Shown here piece by piece: positions 54,028-63,357 of a stretch of DNA of 64,000 nucleotides. The stretch comes from Segatella paludivivens DSM 17968 = JCM 13650. Its GTDB lineage: Bacteria; Bacteroidota; Bacteroidia; Bacteroidales; Bacteroidaceae. The first letter of the stretch is position 1, and each line of letters starts with the position of its first letter. The position numbers and the translations under genes are program-made. The notes beneath the pieces were generated by a model. The model was not told the DNA's origin and searched no databases. It saw only the letters and a program-made list of their open reading frames with translations. Location: NCBI RefSeq assembly GCF_000373185.1, contig NZ_KB890626.1, forward strand, positions 1 to 64,000, in the 5' to 3' direction.

Positions 54028-55524
54028 TTATAAAGTAACACCATTCTTAAATATAGAGATTTCTCTGTATTCATTAATTTCATTTCTAACAAGTTCTCCA
54101 CTAGCCACAGAAATGACTTTGTCAATAAACTTATTAAGAACATCTTTCATATCGCTACCTTCAATAAGTTCGCCAGCATTGAAATCAATCCAATTTGGCT
54201 TGTTGTTAAATAGGGTAGAGTTTGTGCTTATCTTCATTGTTGGAACGAATGTACCAAATGGCGTGCCACGTCCAGTTGTAAATAGCACTAATTGGCAACC
54301 AGCTGAAGCTAAAGCTGTAGATGCGACTAAGTCATTTCCTGGAGCTGAAAGTAAGTTTAGTCCTTCATCGCATAAACGATCACCGTATTCCAAGACTCCG
54401 TTTACTTTAGCACGACCACATTTCTGTGTACATCCCAAAGCCTTATCTTCCAATGTTGAAATTCCACCAGCCTTATTTCCTGGTGAAGGGTTTTCGCCAA
54501 CTGGTTCACCATGACTGATAAAGTATTCCTTAAAGTTATTAATTAAACTAACCGTCTTGCTAAACAACTCAGGAGTTTTGCATCTGTTCATCAAAATTGT
54601 CTCAGCTCCAAACATTTCAGGAACCTCTGTCAGAACACTTGTTCCTCCCTGTGCGACCAACCAGTCAGACAATTCTCCAACAAGTGGATTTGCTGTTATA
54701 CCACTAAAGCCATCACTTCCTCCGCATTTTAGTCCAATTCGCAACTTACTAAGTGGTACATCCTCGCGTTTATCATCCTTAGCCAAAGAGTAGAGGTCTC
54801 TCAATATTTTCATACCCTCTTCAATTTCATCGCCTTTTACCTTTTGGGTAACAAGAAGCTTGATGCGGTCTTTATCATAATCGCCAAGCATTTCCATGAA
54901 CGCGTCAGGTTGGTTGTTTTCACAGCCTAAAGAAAGAACCAATACACCACCAGTGTTTGGATGCAGACAAATATCACGTAATATCTTACGAGTATTCTCA
55001 TGATCGCCACTTAACTGCGAGCAACCATAATTGTGATGCCATGCGTGTATAGCATCAACGCCTTCCAATTTAGTCTCTTGTTTTAATTTTTCGACCAATT
55101 TTTCAGCGACTCCATTTACACATCCTACAGTAGGTACAATCCATATTTCATTTCGTGTTCCTACTTCACCGTTCTTACGTATATACCCCTTAAACTTTTT
55201 GTTCTCATTTTTTACATTAAGTTCTTCATTGACAGGCGAATATGTATATTCTAAAGTACCAGCTAAATTCGTCTTCAAGTTATTTTCGTTTACCCATTCT
55301 CCAGCTTTTAAATTGACTTTAGCATGACCAATAGGGTAACCGTATTTAATGATATCAACACCCTCTTCTGTATCATGAATTAGGATTTTATGACCAGATG
55401 GAGTATCTTGCAATATAGTGATATCCTCACCATCAACATTAATAATCTCTCCTTTTTGAAGAGGTCTAAGACAGACAACAACAGAGTCAGCCTTATTAAT
55501 TTTCAGTACAGTAGTTTGTTTCAT
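54028..55524 (-). CDS. uxaA: altronate dehydratase
   Basis: Dehydrates D-altronate to 2-keto-3-deoxygluconate in galacturonate catabolism. The 498 residues have an N-terminal SAF domain (INKADSVVVCLRPLQKGEII through AGEWVNENNLKT, about 1-95). The UxaA catalytic part follows with GYIRKNGEVGTRNEIWIVPTVGCVNG, HAWHHNYGCSQLSGDHENTR, GLKCGGSDGFSGITANP and CTTQ-like LGCTQKCGRAKVNG cysteines. It lies 14 bp after the LacI-type regulator gene, whose product probably controls it. Confidence 0.93.
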   Translation of the reverse strand: MKQTTVLKINKADSVVVCLRPLQKGEIINVDGEDITILQDTPSGHKILIHDTEEGVDIIKYGYPIGHAKVNLKAGEWVNENNLKTNLAGTLEYTYSPVNEELNVKNENKKFKGYIRKNGEVGTRNEIWIVPTVGCVNGVAEKLVEKLKQETKLEGVDAIHAWHHNYGCSQLSGDHENTRKILRDICLHPNTGGVLVLSLGCENNQPDAFMEMLGDYDKDRIKLLVTQKVKGDEIEEGMKILRDLYSLAKDDKREDVPLSKLRIGLKCGGSDGFSGITANPLVGELSDWLVAQGGTSVLTEVPEMFGAETILMNRCKTPELFSKTVSLINNFKEYFISHGEPVGENPSPGNKAGGISTLEDKALGCTQKCGRAKVNGVLEYGDRLCDEGLNLLSAPGNDLVASTALASAGCQLVLFTTGRGTPFGTFVPTMKISTNSTLFNNKPNWIDFNAGELIEGSDMKDVLNKFIDKVISVASGELVRNEINEYREISIFKNGVTL

Positions 55525-55538
55525 TTGTTATGTAGTAT

Positions 55539-56603
55539 TTATAATTGAGTTCTACGATAGAAGTCAACATTTTCTTTCAATAGTAATTCTATAGGCATAT
55601 AATTTACAGGTTGAACTTTTTTCTTCAGCACAATAGCTTTAAAAAGAGCTTCAACACAACTATATCCTTGTTGGTATGCATGCTGTGCTATAAGGAACGA
55701 AATACTACCTTGTCTTAGGCACTCTGCATTTTTTCCGACCATATCATATCCCATAATTTGAACATCACGTCGATTTGTTCTAAGCAAGAACTCACCAACA
55801 ATATGAGCTTTTGAATTAAGCGTTATGCAATGATGCAATTGTGGATGCTCATTAAAGAAATCATCAAGTATAGTATCATATTCTGTCTTGCTGTTATCAA
55901 GTGACAAGTTAACCTCTAATATTTTTATATCAGGGAAGTGATCTCTCATATAATGTCTGAAACCAACTTCACGGTTAGCCTGCTGCTTACTAACAACCCT
56001 ACCTGATTTCATCTGTTTCATAATCATAATTTCAGTATCATTTGCAGCAACCATCATCATAATTTTTGCAGCAAAATATCCACTGCTGAAAGAATCCTGA
56101 CCATAGAATGAAAGCGGCAATAGGTCTGGCATATAAGAGTCAAGCATTATAAAAGGAATATTAGACTCATGCAACTTATCTGTAAACAGACGAGTTATAT
56201 CTAGTTCCGCAGGAACAACAATAACACCATCAGGATTATTAGCCAGACATTCTTCGCTTTTTTCAGTAAAAGACTCATCGCTAAATCTTTCATAATACAT
56301 TATTCTGACATCAATATTGAAGTCACGTCTTGACTCCATAGCCTTGTTGGCACCTTCTTCTATTTCTTCCCAATACGTTTCCTGTTCATGATTTGGAATG
56401 AAAAGATAGAAGGTATACGACTTGTTGTATGCTAATGCACTAGCATACATATTAGGCTGATAGTTCATCTCCTTGAGAGCTTTCTCCACTTTTTCTCTAG
56501 CTGGAGGTGACACATTAGGACGATTGTGCAGAACACGGTCTACTGTCCCGACAGAAACTCCCGCCATTTCGGCGATGTCTTTAATTCTTATTTTTTCAGT
56601 CAT
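55539..56603 (-). CDS. LacI-family transcriptional regulator
   Basis: 354 residues from ATG 56603 (the frame is open to 56630). A LacI HTH occupies about 1-55 (MTEKIRIKDIAEMAGVSVGTVDRVLHNRPNVSPPAREKVEKAL), followed by a periplasmic-binding-like effector domain (NPDGVIVVPAELDI, QIMGYDMVGKNAE). It is first in the operon with uxaA and the NhaC-type gene, and divergent from kdgK. A 16-bp palindrome (56707-56722) and a weaker one (56653-56664) are candidate operators around its own promoter. The ligand is probably a hexuronate-derived acid. Confidence 0.92.
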   Translation of the reverse strand: MTEKIRIKDIAEMAGVSVGTVDRVLHNRPNVSPPAREKVEKALKEMNYQPNMYASALAYNKSYTFYLFIPNHEQETYWEEIEEGANKAMESRRDFNIDVRIMYYERFSDESFTEKSEECLANNPDGVIVVPAELDITRLFTDKLHESNIPFIMLDSYMPDLLPLSFYGQDSFSSGYFAAKIMMMVAANDTEIMIMKQMKSGRVVSKQQANREVGFRHYMRDHFPDIKILEVNLSLDNSKTEYDTILDDFFNEHPQLHHCITLNSKAHIVGEFLLRTNRRDVQIMGYDMVGKNAECLRQGSISFLIAQHAYQQGYSCVEALFKAIVLKKKVQPVNYMPIELLLKENVDFYRRTQL

Positions 56604-56652
56604 AGTCTTAAGTAATAACCGCAAACGCATTATACCTTATATAATAAGGGCT

Positions 56653-56664
56653 GTGTGCGCCCAC
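56653..56664. promoter_or_regulatory. second, weaker operator-like site
   Basis: GTGTGCGCCCAC: imperfect palindrome sharing the GTGCGC core with the site at 56707. It lies downstream of the inferred LacI-gene transcript start, where a bound repressor would block elongation. Confidence 0.4.
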
Positions 56665-56683
56665 GAGTAGGTGTTATTGTTGG

Positions 56684-56691
56684 CAAATATA
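56684..56691 (-). promoter_or_regulatory. -7 element TATATTTG for the regulator-uxaA-nhaC operon
   Basis: TAnnTTTG match; inferred start about 56678. The two operator-like sites flank it. Confidence 0.55.
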
Positions 56692-56706
56692 GTAATAAAT
56701 ATTGAA

Positions 56707-56722
56707 TTGTGCGTGCGCACAA
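56707..56722. promoter_or_regulatory. candidate LacI-type operator
   Basis: TTGTGCGTGCGCACAA: perfect 7-bp arms around a TG centre. It overlaps the expected -33 region of the regulator gene and lies between the divergent operons, as LacI-family operators usually do. Confidence 0.65.
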
Positions 56723-56786
56723 CCATTTATTTTAGCTAAAACCTCATTTTTTTTTCATTTTATTTTCTAAATTGCAAAATTATAGT

Positions 56787-56794
56787 TATTTTTG
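56787..56794 (+). promoter_or_regulatory. -7 element TATTTTTG for kdgK-kdgA
   Basis: TAnnTTTG match 55 nt before the kdgK ATG; the -33 element is not clear. Confidence 0.45.
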
Positions 56795-56849
56795 CGATGA
56801 CAAACAAGTTATAATTAATCTATAACAAACAATTAAATTAAAGATTAAA

Positions 56850-57872
56850 ATGGGTAAAATCGTTACATTAGGTGAGATTATGCTTCGCCTTTCACCTGAA
56901 GGCAATTATCGTTTCGTCCAGACTGATTCTTTCAGAATTATACCTGGAGGCGGTGAGGCCAATGTTGCCGTTAGTTTAGCTAATTACGGTCATGATACAT
57001 ATTTCGTATCAAAACTTCCAAAACACGAAATCGGTCAGATTGCAGTAAACGCACTTCGTCGCTATGGAGTTAATACTGATTTTATTGCAAGAGGTGGTGA
57101 TAGAGTAGGTCTTTATTACGCAGAAACAGGAGCTAGCATGCGCCCTTCTAAAGTCATTTACGACAGAGCCAACAGTGCTATTGCTGAAGCAGAAACATCT
57201 GATTTTGATTTTGATGCTATTATGGAAGGTGCAGATTGGTTTCATTGGAGTGGTATAACACCAGCAATAAGTGACAAAGCTGCAGAACTAACTAAATTAG
57301 CATGTGAAGCTGCTAAGCGTCATAATGTAACCGTATCTGTAGACTTGAACTTCAGAAAGAAATTATGGACTTCTGAAAAGGCGATATCAGTAATGAAACC
57401 TCTTATGAAATATGTCGATGTTTGTATTGGCAATGAAGAGGATGCACAACTTTGTCTTGGTTTCAAACCAGATGCAGACGTAGAAGGTGGAAAGACTGAT
57501 GCTGAGGGATACTATGGCATTTTCAAGGGAATGATGAAAGAATTTGGATTCAAGTATGTTGTTTCAACACTTCGTGAAAGTCTGTCTGCTACACATAATG
57601 GTTGGAAAGCTTTGATTTACGACGGAAAAGAATTCTACCAAAGCAAACATTATGATATTAATCCTATTATAGATCGTGTTGGCGGTGGTGACTCGTTCTC
57701 TGGTGGTTTAATTCATGGAATGCTAACATATAAGGATCAAGCTAAAGCCTTGGAATTCGCAGTTGCTGCAAGTGCACTGAAGCATACTATACCTGGAGAT
57801 TTTAATCAGGTATCTTTGGCAGAAGTAGAAAGTCTTGCCGGTGGAAATGCTAACGGTCGTGTTCAACGCTAA
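56850..57872 (+). CDS. kdgK: 2-keto-3-deoxygluconate kinase (PfkB family)
   Basis: Phosphorylates KDG to KDPG. The 340-residue ribokinase-fold protein has GEIMLRLSPEGNYRF, IPGGGEANVAVSLANYG near 32 and the C-terminal anion hole/catalytic DRVGGGDSFSGGLIHGML near 272-290 (catalytic Asp). The MLRLSPEG N-terminus is typical of KDG kinases. It lies 26 bp before kdgA. Confidence 0.9.
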   Translation: MGKIVTLGEIMLRLSPEGNYRFVQTDSFRIIPGGGEANVAVSLANYGHDTYFVSKLPKHEIGQIAVNALRRYGVNTDFIARGGDRVGLYYAETGASMRPSKVIYDRANSAIAEAETSDFDFDAIMEGADWFHWSGITPAISDKAAELTKLACEAAKRHNVTVSVDLNFRKKLWTSEKAISVMKPLMKYVDVCIGNEEDAQLCLGFKPDADVEGGKTDAEGYYGIFKGMMKEFGFKYVVSTLRESLSATHNGWKALIYDGKEFYQSKHYDINPIIDRVGGGDSFSGGLIHGMLTYKDQAKALEFAVAASALKHTIPGDFNQVSLAEVESLAGGNANGRVQR

Positions 57873-57898
57873 ACTAAGAACTTATAACAAAAAATATA

Positions 57899-58570
57899 AT
57901 GGCAAGATTTAATAAAGTACAAGTTATTTGCGCTATGAAAGAAACTGGTATGGTTCCAGTATTCTATAATAGTGATATTAATATATGTAAAAACGTAATA
58001 AAGGCTTGTTACGAAGGTGGTGTTCGTGTTTTCGAATTCACTAATCGTGGTGACTTCGCACATGAGATATTTGGTGAGTTAGTAAAATGGGCATCAAAAG
58101 ATTGTCCAAAACTTATCCTTGGTGCTGGCACCATTCTTGATGCAGCAACAGCAGCATTATATATGCAACTTGGTGCAAACTTCATTGTTGGACCAAATTT
58201 CAATCCAGAAATAGCACCAGTATGTAACCGTCGCCTAGTTCCTTATTCTCCTGGTTGCGGAAGCGTAAGCGAAATGAGTAATGCTCAAGCTGCAGGATGT
58301 GATGTAACAAAGGTATTTCCAGCAGGTAATGTTGGTGGTCCTTCATTTGTAAAGAATGTACTTGGTCCACTACGTTGGAGCAATATCATGGTTACAGGTG
58401 CTGTATCTCCAGATGAGGAAAATCTGACATCATGGATTAAAGCTGGTGTGCTTTGTGTGGGTATGGGCTCTAAATTGTTCCCAAAAGAAACCATAGCATC
58501 AGGAAACTGGCAAGCCATAACAGACAAATGTAAAGAATCATTAGGATATATTGCAAAGGCAAGAAATTAA
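57899..58570 (+). CDS. kdgA: KDPG/KHG aldolase
   Basis: Cleaves 2-keto-3-deoxy-6-phosphogluconate to pyruvate and glyceraldehyde-3-phosphate. The 223 residues have [18 protein letters not shown] (Glu in the active-site strand), [25 protein letters not shown], and the Schiff-base Lys in [14 protein letters not shown]. Together with UxaA and KdgK it completes the lower hexuronate pathway. The gene ends just before a terminator-like hairpin that contains the start codon of the sensor kinase gene. Confidence 0.93.
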   Translation: MARFNKVQVICAMKETGMVPVFYNSDINICKNVIKACYEGGVRVFEFTNRGDFAHEIFGELVKWASKDCPKLILGAGTILDAATAALYMQLGANFIVGPNFNPEIAPVCNRRLVPYSPGCGSVSEMSNAQAAGCDVTKVFPAGNVGGPSFVKNVLGPLRWSNIMVTGAVSPDEENLTSWIKAGVLCVGMGSKLFPKETIASGNWQAITDKCKESLGYIAKARN

Positions 58571-58582
58571 ATATAACATTGT

Positions 58583-58630
58583 AAAAGGCTTCTTAATGCT
58601 TATATGCATAGGAAGCCTTTTCTGTTTTTC
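58583..58630 (+). terminator. terminator-shaped hairpin overlapping the sensor kinase start
   Basis: Perfect 10-bp stem AAAAGGCTTC (58583-58592) / GAAGCCTTTT (58612-58621) followed by CTGTTTTTC. It begins 13 nt after the kdgA stop. Its 19-nt loop holds the best ATG for the sensor kinase gene (58596-58598), so the same bases may end the kdgK-kdgA transcript and limit kinase expression. Confidence 0.75.
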
Positions 58631-61600
58631 AGCATGTTCACCGTCAAATAAGGACGAGGTAGATATGCTGAATGCAAAATCTTACGCATTTCATTACAGA
58701 AATCTAGACTCAACATATACTTACGCACGAAAAGCTTTTTTACTTTCAGACGGTTATCCTGAAGGTAAAGCTGAAGCTTTGAATAATTTAGCTTTCGTTA
58801 GTACGATCCGTATGAATTACAGCGGAGCGTACAAACTACTAAAAAACATAGCAGGTTATACAGACAATCAAATAGAGTTACTAGTTGCAGATGTTCAATG
58901 CATGCGCCTTTGTCAAAGACAGTCACGTAATAAGGATTTTTATTCATATCGCGAAAGTGCATTGCGCAAAATGGGGCGAATTGAGGAAGAAAAGAAAGAA
59001 TTGACAGATCGCCAGATTATGCGTCTTACTTATGCCACAACAGAATTTCATATTATCAATTCAACTTACTTCTACTATGTAGGATTAAAAAATCAATCTG
59101 CAGATGCTCTGAAGAAAATAGATCCATTCGGTCCGATACAAAAAGATACCGCACAATTATTATCATATTTTTATAATATTGGATCAGGAGGAATTATAAC
59201 AAAAGGTACTAGCAAAGACATCAGTCAAGAAGAATTTGACTACTTAATGCGCTGTTATATCCTATCAAAAAGATATCATTATCCATTTTGGGAAGCAAAC
59301 TCTATGCAAGCAATAAGTGAGCATCTACAAGAGTCTAAAACAAGAGATTATCTTATTGCAAATAATCTTCCAGATATTAAATTCGTCAATACAGATTACA
59401 TGTCAGATTCTCTTTTAGCAGGAAATTTGGCACAACGTTCTCTAAACATTTTTTCTAAATATGGTGATGTTTACCAAATTGCCGGTTCATATAGGACATT
59501 AGCTCAATGTTATTGGCAAATAAAAGATTATAATTCGGCCATTACATGCCTAAATAATGCATTGTATATAAACCCTATTATTGAAAGAGCCCCGGATTTA
59601 GTATCATCTATCAGAGAACAATTGTCTCTAGCATATTCAGCTATTGATAATAAGCCATTAAGTGATTATAACAGAAACATATACCTTGACATACAAGAAA
59701 AGACACGCCAAGATAGGCTATTAGAAGCTCGCGCTGAGCAACTTGATAAATCGTCTTCAACCCTGAATATAATGATTTTAGCCGTTGTAATGATGATTAT
59801 TCTTGTACTAGTTCTATTATTTATATTTGACAGGATGCGTCAAAAAACTGATAAGAATTTTTCTATTGATAGCCTGCTTAAGCCATTACGTCAATGGCAA
59901 TATGATGAAGAACAAAGTATCAGACAACGAAAAGAGGACTATGAGGATATCTCAGAAAAAATTCAAATTGAAAATTTACACCTTTCAAACAATATTAAAC
60001 GTAATCTTGAACAGCGCGCAAAAGTATCATTGGTAAACAGCATTTTACCATTCATCAACAGAATAATAAATGAGATAAAATGCCTTGAATCTCGTGAAGA
60101 GTCTGAAGAAATACGTAAATATAGATATTCATATATCAGCGAATTAACAGATAAAATTATTGACTACAATAATATCCTTACACATTGGATACAACTCCGC
60201 CAAGGTCAACTTAGCATGCATATTGAAAGTTTTAGACTGCAGTCGTTATTTGATATTGTGAGTAACGGAAGTATGGGATTCAATCTTAAAGGCATTGATT
60301 TAATTATCAAGCCTACAGAAGCTGTTGTTAAAGCAGACAAAATTCTAACTTTGTTTATGATTAACACTCTTGCCGATAATGCTAGAAAATTTACACCGCC
60401 AACTGGTAAGGTTATTATAGCTGGTGAAGAGCATGATGAATATGTAGAAATATCAATACTCGATACAGGGGAAGGTATGACAGAGGAGGAGACTGCTAAA
60501 ATTTTTGAACACAAAACAATTATTGATGAGAAATTGGACGATAGTCAAAAAGCAGAAATGTCGCATGGTTTTGGATTGATGAATTGCAAAGGTATAATTG
60601 AACGGTATTACAAAATTAGTCAAATATTTTCTGTTTGTTCCATTTACGCAGAGAGCAAGAAAGGGCAGGGGAGCCGCTTCGCATTTAGACTACCTAAAGG
60701 CATGATGCGCACATTATTACTAATCTGTATATGCTTTGGTTCTCTATCTTCTTTCGCGGCTAAAAACGCAAATCTAGCTGTTGCTGAAAAATATGCTGAC
60801 AGTGCCTATTATAGTAACATAAAAAGGACTTATACCAAAACATTGATATATTCTAACTTATGTAGGCATTACTTAAACAAATATTACAAATCGAAATATA
60901 TCAACGGAAAAGATACCATGAAATATATTGGTAGTGAGACCATTCCTGCAGAAATAGCATGGTTTCGCTCACATCTTAAGACTAACTATGACGTGATTCT
61001 AGATATAAGAAACGAAACGGCTGTTGCAGCTTTAGCTTTGCATTTATGGGATGTATATCATTATAACAATAGATTATATACACAACTATTCAGAGAACGC
61101 TCCGCAGACAACACTTTAGGAGAATATGTAATAGTGATGCAAAAATCAGAAAACAACAAAAATGTTGCGATAATATTACTTATAATAATGCTCATATCTA
61201 TATTCCCTGCTTATTATTTTCTGTATTATCGGCATCGGCTTTACTATCGATTATGTCTAGAGAAAGTCAATAATATAAATAATGTTCTGCTTTCTGATAT
61301 AGATTCTTCGAATAAACTAGAAAAGATCATTAAGATATGGAATGACGCAAATAAACTTTTGAAGACTTCTGATTCGCAGTTGAATGATGTTGTTAAAAAG
61401 ATAGAAAGCGCATTACTAACAAGTCTTGAGGAAGACAAAAAACAGACTGTTAGTACTGAGGCCGCTGTTGACGAACTACGCAAGTTAGAGTACGAGAATG
61501 AACGTTTGCATATCAGTAATAATGTTCTTGATAACTGTCTTTCAACCTTGAAACATGAAACGATGTATTACCCTTCCAGAATAAGGCAACTTGTAGACTC

Positions 61601-62030
61601 TCAAGAAGACAATCTCAATGCTATAAGTGAGACAGCAAACTATTACAGACAGTTATATACTCTGCTTAGTTTACAAGCCATGAGGCAGATTGATGCTAAT
61701 ATTAAAATTGATGAAGCACTAATAAAATATCTGTTCGATCTGTTAAAAAAACTTAGTGGTGAAAAAACATTTGAAAAAAATATATCAAGTAGGGACAAAA
61801 ACTACGTTAGTATAAAAATCACATTGCTATCTTTGCAGCTTGACGCTAAACAATGTGCAGAATTGTTTACTCCAGCATCTGTTAATATTGAATACATGAT
61901 ATGCCGACAGATTGTCAGAGAAATTGGAGAAGCAAGCAATTTGCGCGGTTGTGGAATACAGGCTTCTAATAGCGTGTCTGGTGGAGTAGATATAGAGTTA
62001 GAACTCCCATCTAAACTGAACATTATATAA
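58596..62030 (+). CDS. large sensor histidine kinase with two membrane modules (DUF5112-HATPase-DUF5113 type)
   Basis: 1144 residues. N-terminus: a lipoprotein-like signal (MLICIGSLFCFSACSPS), a TPR-like periplasmic sensor (about 20-385), and membrane helix 1 (about 388-410). Cytoplasmic part: coiled coil, then an HATPase with N box MINTLADNARKF (about 586), G1 DTGEGMTEEE (about 622) and G2 HGFGLMNCKG (about 656). I see no canonical H-box His (ESREESEEIRKYRYSYISELTDKI lies at that place). A second signal-like helix (about 703-718), a second sensor, helix at about 856-878 and a cytoplasmic coiled coil follow. The longer frame from TTG 58551 overlaps kdgA. The response regulator is 6 bp downstream. 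Confidence 0.85.
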   Translation: MLICIGSLFCFSACSPSNKDEVDMLNAKSYAFHYRNLDSTYTYARKAFLLSDGYPEGKAEALNNLAFVSTIRMNYSGAYKLLKNIAGYTDNQIELLVADVQCMRLCQRQSRNKDFYSYRESALRKMGRIEEEKKELTDRQIMRLTYATTEFHIINSTYFYYVGLKNQSADALKKIDPFGPIQKDTAQLLSYFYNIGSGGIITKGTSKDISQEEFDYLMRCYILSKRYHYPFWEANSMQAISEHLQESKTRDYLIANNLPDIKFVNTDYMSDSLLAGNLAQRSLNIFSKYGDVYQIAGSYRTLAQCYWQIKDYNSAITCLNNALYINPIIERAPDLVSSIREQLSLAYSAIDNKPLSDYNRNIYLDIQEKTRQDRLLEARAEQLDKSSSTLNIMILAVVMMIILVLVLLFIFDRMRQKTDKNFSIDSLLKPLRQWQYDEEQSIRQRKEDYEDISEKIQIENLHLSNNIKRNLEQRAKVSLVNSILPFINRIINEIKCLESREESEEIRKYRYSYISELTDKIIDYNNILTHWIQLRQGQLSMHIESFRLQSLFDIVSNGSMGFNLKGIDLIIKPTEAVVKADKILTLFMINTLADNARKFTPPTGKVIIAGEEHDEYVEISILDTGEGMTEEETAKIFEHKTIIDEKLDDSQKAEMSHGFGLMNCKGIIERYYKISQIFSVCSIYAESKKGQGSRFAFRLPKGMMRTLLLICICFGSLSSFAAKNANLAVAEKYADSAYYSNIKRTYTKTLIYSNLCRHYLNKYYKSKYINGKDTMKYIGSETIPAEIAWFRSHLKTNYDVILDIRNETAVAALALHLWDVYHYNNRLYTQLFRERSADNTLGEYVIVMQKSENNKNVAIILLIIMLISIFPAYYFLYYRHRLYYRLCLEKVNNINNVLLSDIDSSNKLEKIIKIWNDANKLLKTSDSQLNDVVKKIESALLTSLEEDKKQTVSTEAAVDELRKLEYENERLHISNNVLDNCLSTLKHETMYYPSRIRQLVDSQEDNLNAISETANYYRQLYTLLSLQAMRQIDANIKIDEALIKYLFDLLKKLSGEKTFEKNISSRDKNYVSIKITLLSLQLDAKQCAELFTPASVNIEYMICRQIVREIGEASNLRGCGIQASNSVSGGVDIELELPSKLNII

Positions 62031-62036
62031 AAAAAT

Positions 62037-62762
62037 ATGGATAATTTTAAAATCATAATTGTTGAGGATGTGCCTCTTGAACTAAAAGGTACAGAAGGTA
62101 TTATTCGTAATGATATTCCTGAGGCTCAGATTATTGGTACGGCTGAAAATGAGGCAACTTATTGGAAGCTTCTTAAAGTACAAATTCCTGATTTGGTTCT
62201 TTTGGATCTAGGATTAGGTGGAAGTACAACTGTTGGAGTTGAAATTTGCCGACACACAAAAGAAACTTATCCGAACATAAAGGTCCTTATTTTCACAGGT
62301 GAAATACTTAACGAAAAGCTATGGGTTGACGTTCTAGACGCAGGATGCGATGGAATTATCCTAAAAAGTGGCGAACTTCTTACTAGGGGAGACGTAGCTA
62401 GCGTAATGAATGGCAAAAAACTCGTTTTTAATCAGCCAATACTTGAAAAGATTGTTTCAAAATTCATGGAAAGTGTGAAAAATCAAATCATGAGACAAGA
62501 AGCATTTGTTGATTATGAAATTGACGAATACGATGAACGTTTTCTACGCCACCTTGCACTTGGATATACTAAAGAACAGATAACCAACTTACATGGAATG
62601 CCTTTTGGAGTGAAAAGTTTGGAAAAACGTCAAAACGAATTAGTGCAGAAATTATTTCCTAATGGCAATGGTAGGGTTGGAGTGAATGCAACTCGCCTTG
62701 TTGTTCGTGCTATCGAATTAAGAATTATAGATATAGACAATATTCACCCTGATGAGGAATAA
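62037..62762 (+). CDS. response regulator, cognate to the large sensor kinase
   Basis: 241 residues with an N-terminal receiver domain: acidic pair in IIVEDVPLE (about 10-11), phospho-acceptor Asp57 in LVLLDLGLGG, Thr in LIFTGEIL and Lys in IILKSGE. The C-terminal part (about 155-241) is helical with YTKEQITNLHGMPFGVKSLEKRQNELVQKLF, which resembles a LuxR-like HTH (GYTKEQIxx...VKxxxxxxxxKL). It overlaps the downstream membrane protein gene by 11 bp. Confidence 0.9.
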   Translation: MDNFKIIIVEDVPLELKGTEGIIRNDIPEAQIIGTAENEATYWKLLKVQIPDLVLLDLGLGGSTTVGVEICRHTKETYPNIKVLIFTGEILNEKLWVDVLDAGCDGIILKSGELLTRGDVASVMNGKKLVFNQPILEKIVSKFMESVKNQIMRQEAFVDYEIDEYDERFLRHLALGYTKEQITNLHGMPFGVKSLEKRQNELVQKLFPNGNGRVGVNATRLVVRAIELRIIDIDNIHPDEE

Positions 62763-63357
62763 TCGATTACTAAAAATAACAAGTTATTCTGCAGTAGTAT
62801 TGGCATCATGTCAGTTATTACTCATTCTGGTTTCGTGGTTCATAACGGCTGCGATACCAGATTTAAATATGCATTCTCTATTAAGCAGTGAAGGCATAAG
62901 ATGGTTTATGGGACAATTCACATATAACATTGCATCACCAATCTTAGCTTTGATTACTGTAGCCAGCATTGCTTATGGATGCTTGGTTACATCAGGACTG
63001 CTGGGCATCAAGCTACATATGGATATACGACAAAGGTTGGCTATACGTCTTGCATCATTAGAGGTTATCATTTTTATAGTCGCCATATTACTTTTGACAA
63101 TAGTTCCACATGCTGTGCTATTAAACATTGACGGACATATATTAAGCACTAACTTTCTTATATGCATGATATCGTATATATCATTCGCAATATTAGTAAT
63201 ATCTGCAACATATTCAATATCCGTAGGACGAATTACTTCTATTTCAGGCCTATTTACGGTTATGTGTGAAGGCATAAAAAAAGCGGCTCCAATATATATA
63301 ATCTATATTCTCGCCGCTCAATTATATTATTCTATTTTATTTGTATTTTTTAGCTGA
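62752..63357 (+). CDS. AbgT-like small membrane protein
   Basis: 201 residues with five to six membrane helices. The stretch LLSSEGIRWFMGQFTYNIASPILALITVASIAYGCLVTSGLL resembles the N-terminal third of AbgT (p-aminobenzoyl-glutamate) transporters, but AbgT proteins have about 500 residues and the rest is absent. The remainder matches nothing I recognise. It overlaps the response regulator (11 bp) and the converging ABC-F gene (8 bp). It may be a membrane partner of the two-component system or a remnant. Confidence 0.72.
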   Translation: MRNNRLLKITSYSAVVLASCQLLLILVSWFITAAIPDLNMHSLLSSEGIRWFMGQFTYNIASPILALITVASIAYGCLVTSGLLGIKLHMDIRQRLAIRLASLEVIIFIVAILLLTIVPHAVLLNIDGHILSTNFLICMISYISFAILVISATYSISVGRITSISGLFTVMCEGIKKAAPIYIIYILAAQLYYSILFVFFS

